A DNA stretch of 35,132 nucleotides from Synechococcales cyanobacterium CRU_2_2 (GTDB lineage: Bacteria > Cyanobacteriota > Cyanobacteriia > PCC-9006 > JAAUQQ01): assembly GCA_012034805.1 (NCBI GenBank), contig JAAUOP010000041.1, positions 1 through 35,132 on the forward strand, read 5' to 3'. The position numbers and the translations under genes are program-made. The notes beneath the pieces are model-generated. The model saw nothing but the letters and a program-made list of their open reading frames with translations. It did not search any database and had not been told where the DNA came from. Below are positions 34,334 through 35,132 of the stretch, piece by piece (position 1 is the first letter of the stretch; each line of letters begins with the position of its first letter).

Positions 34334-35132
34334 CTAAATCCCCCAGCGGAAAACCGCCGATCCCCAGGTGAGGCCCGCCCCAAATCCAGACGATGCGACG
34401 ATATCGCCGGGCTTGACCCGGCCGTCTCGCACGGCCTCATCCAGGGCAAGAGGAATTGAAGCGGCAGAGGTGTTGCCGTAATGGGCCAGATTGCTGAGCG
34501 TTTTCTCGGCGGGAATGTTGAGGCGATCGGCAACGGCGTCAATGATGCGCTGGTTAGCTTGGTGTAGCAGCAACCAATTCACTTGATCAGAGGTAATGTT
34601 CGCGTGAAATAGGGCTTTTTCAATAATTTCGGGGACACGCTTGACTGCAAATTTATACACTTCGCGCCCGTTCATCTGGATCGGCTCATAGGTGCCTTTG
34701 CCCACACTAGTCTTGGCGTGAATCGCATGGGGAACGGCTCGGTAGGGCAGCGTCAAGCAGTCATTTTGGCTGCCATCGCTCCGCAGCTCGAACCCCAGTA
34801 AGTTGTCGGTGGTGTGGGCTTGCAAGACCACTGCCCCGGCTCCGTCACCGAACAGAACACAGGTGCTGCGATCGCTCCAATCTACCCAGCGCGACAGCAC
34901 ATCTGCCCCGATCAACAACACCTTGCGATAGGCCCCCGTGCGGATAAACTGGGCGGCGGTGACCAAACCGACCAAAAAGCCCGAACAGGCGGCGGTGATA
35001 TCAAAGGCGATCGCCCCCGTGGCCCCCAGTTCGCACCTGCACTTGTGCTGCGCTGCCAAACAAATCGTCTGGAGTGGAAGTTGCCAGCAGAACTAAATCC
35101 AGCTCCGTTTCCGCCATGCCTGCCGCTGTCAG
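34334..35132 (-). pseudogene. fabH: 3-oxoacyl-ACP synthase III (partial; N-terminus outside the window, frame change near 35035)
   Basis: FabH condenses acetyl-CoA with malonyl-ACP to start fatty acid chains. Visible residues include the catalytic Cys in [10 protein letters not shown], the His in [12 protein letters not shown] and the Asn in [15 protein letters not shown]. The C-terminal 240 residues are intact. Upstream, the window edge encodes [20 protein letters not shown] in one frame and [14 protein letters not shown] in another; the family has one residue between QVQ and ELG, but four bases are present, so one base too many (or two too few) lies near 35033-35040. About the first 60 residues are beyond the window. 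Confidence 0.9.

Noticed and set aside
1..35132. CRISPR arrays, tRNA/rRNA genes, transposases
   Set aside because: None seen; the tandem repeats have no spacers and the frames show no transposase motifs.

Overview
The window looks like chromosomal DNA of a beta-cyanobacterium. The evidence is a form IB RuBisCO, a beta-carboxysome ccmKLMNO cluster, an NDH-1 assembly factor of the CRR7 type, an SmtA/SmtB metallothionein locus, and very many copies of the HIP1 octamer GCGATCGC. I cannot name the species. The ccmK-L-M-N-O-rbcL-rbcS order on one strand is the arrangement known from Synechococcus elongatus. No tRNA, rRNA, CRISPR array, insertion sequence or phage gene was seen.

Layout. 1-473 (-) is the cut-off start of an alpha/beta hydrolase of the phytyl-ester-synthase type. 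552-7508 (-) is the CO2-fixation block: ccmK2, ccmL, ccmM (gamma-carbonic-anhydrase-like domain plus three RbcS-like domains), ccmN (with C-terminal encapsulation peptide), ccmO (two BMC domains, reading frame broken between them), rbcL and rbcS, ended by a hairpin terminator. These genes build the carboxysome shell, the scaffold that condenses RuBisCO, and RuBisCO itself. 8265-9124 holds a small basic protein and a secreted pentapeptide-repeat protein that converge on a 34-bp palindromic terminator. 9662-11309 holds a DUF4346 protein and a Get3/ArsA-type ATPase. 11568-16357 holds a CHASE2 hybrid histidine kinase followed by a membrane Ser/Thr kinase. 16629-18602 holds CRR7, shikimate kinase and a double-domain 6-carboxytetrahydropterin synthase. 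18677-20479 is an accessory stretch: a 39-codon ORF, a Uma2 nuclease, and an AT-rich gene for a DEDD-exonuclease-like protein with a hydrophobic tail. 20495-24120 holds bioA, the divergent smtA/smtB pair with its operator, and a GH57 glycosidase. 24148-33295 holds a DUF4262 protein, a secreted DUF1036 protein, a sensor kinase, a Ski2-like helicase and a REC-GGDEF-EAL protein. 33325-35132 (-) holds fabD and the truncated fabH.

Two patterns cut across the genes. First, six otherwise well-conserved reading frames (ccmO, the small basic gene at 8265, the pterin synthase, bioA, the GGDEF-EAL gene and fabH) are each broken by what looks like a one-base indel, mostly one base missing from a homopolymer. 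This points to consensus errors in the sequence, although the ccmO site is also a plausible -1 slippery heptamer. Second, 12-16 bp tandem repeats (3-5 copies) occur at about ten places, both between and inside genes.

The points most worth follow-up are the ccmO frame break, the CcmM carbonic-anhydrase domain lacking one of the two disulfide cysteines, a metallothionein with a changed metal-ligand set, and the AT-rich exonuclease-like gene.
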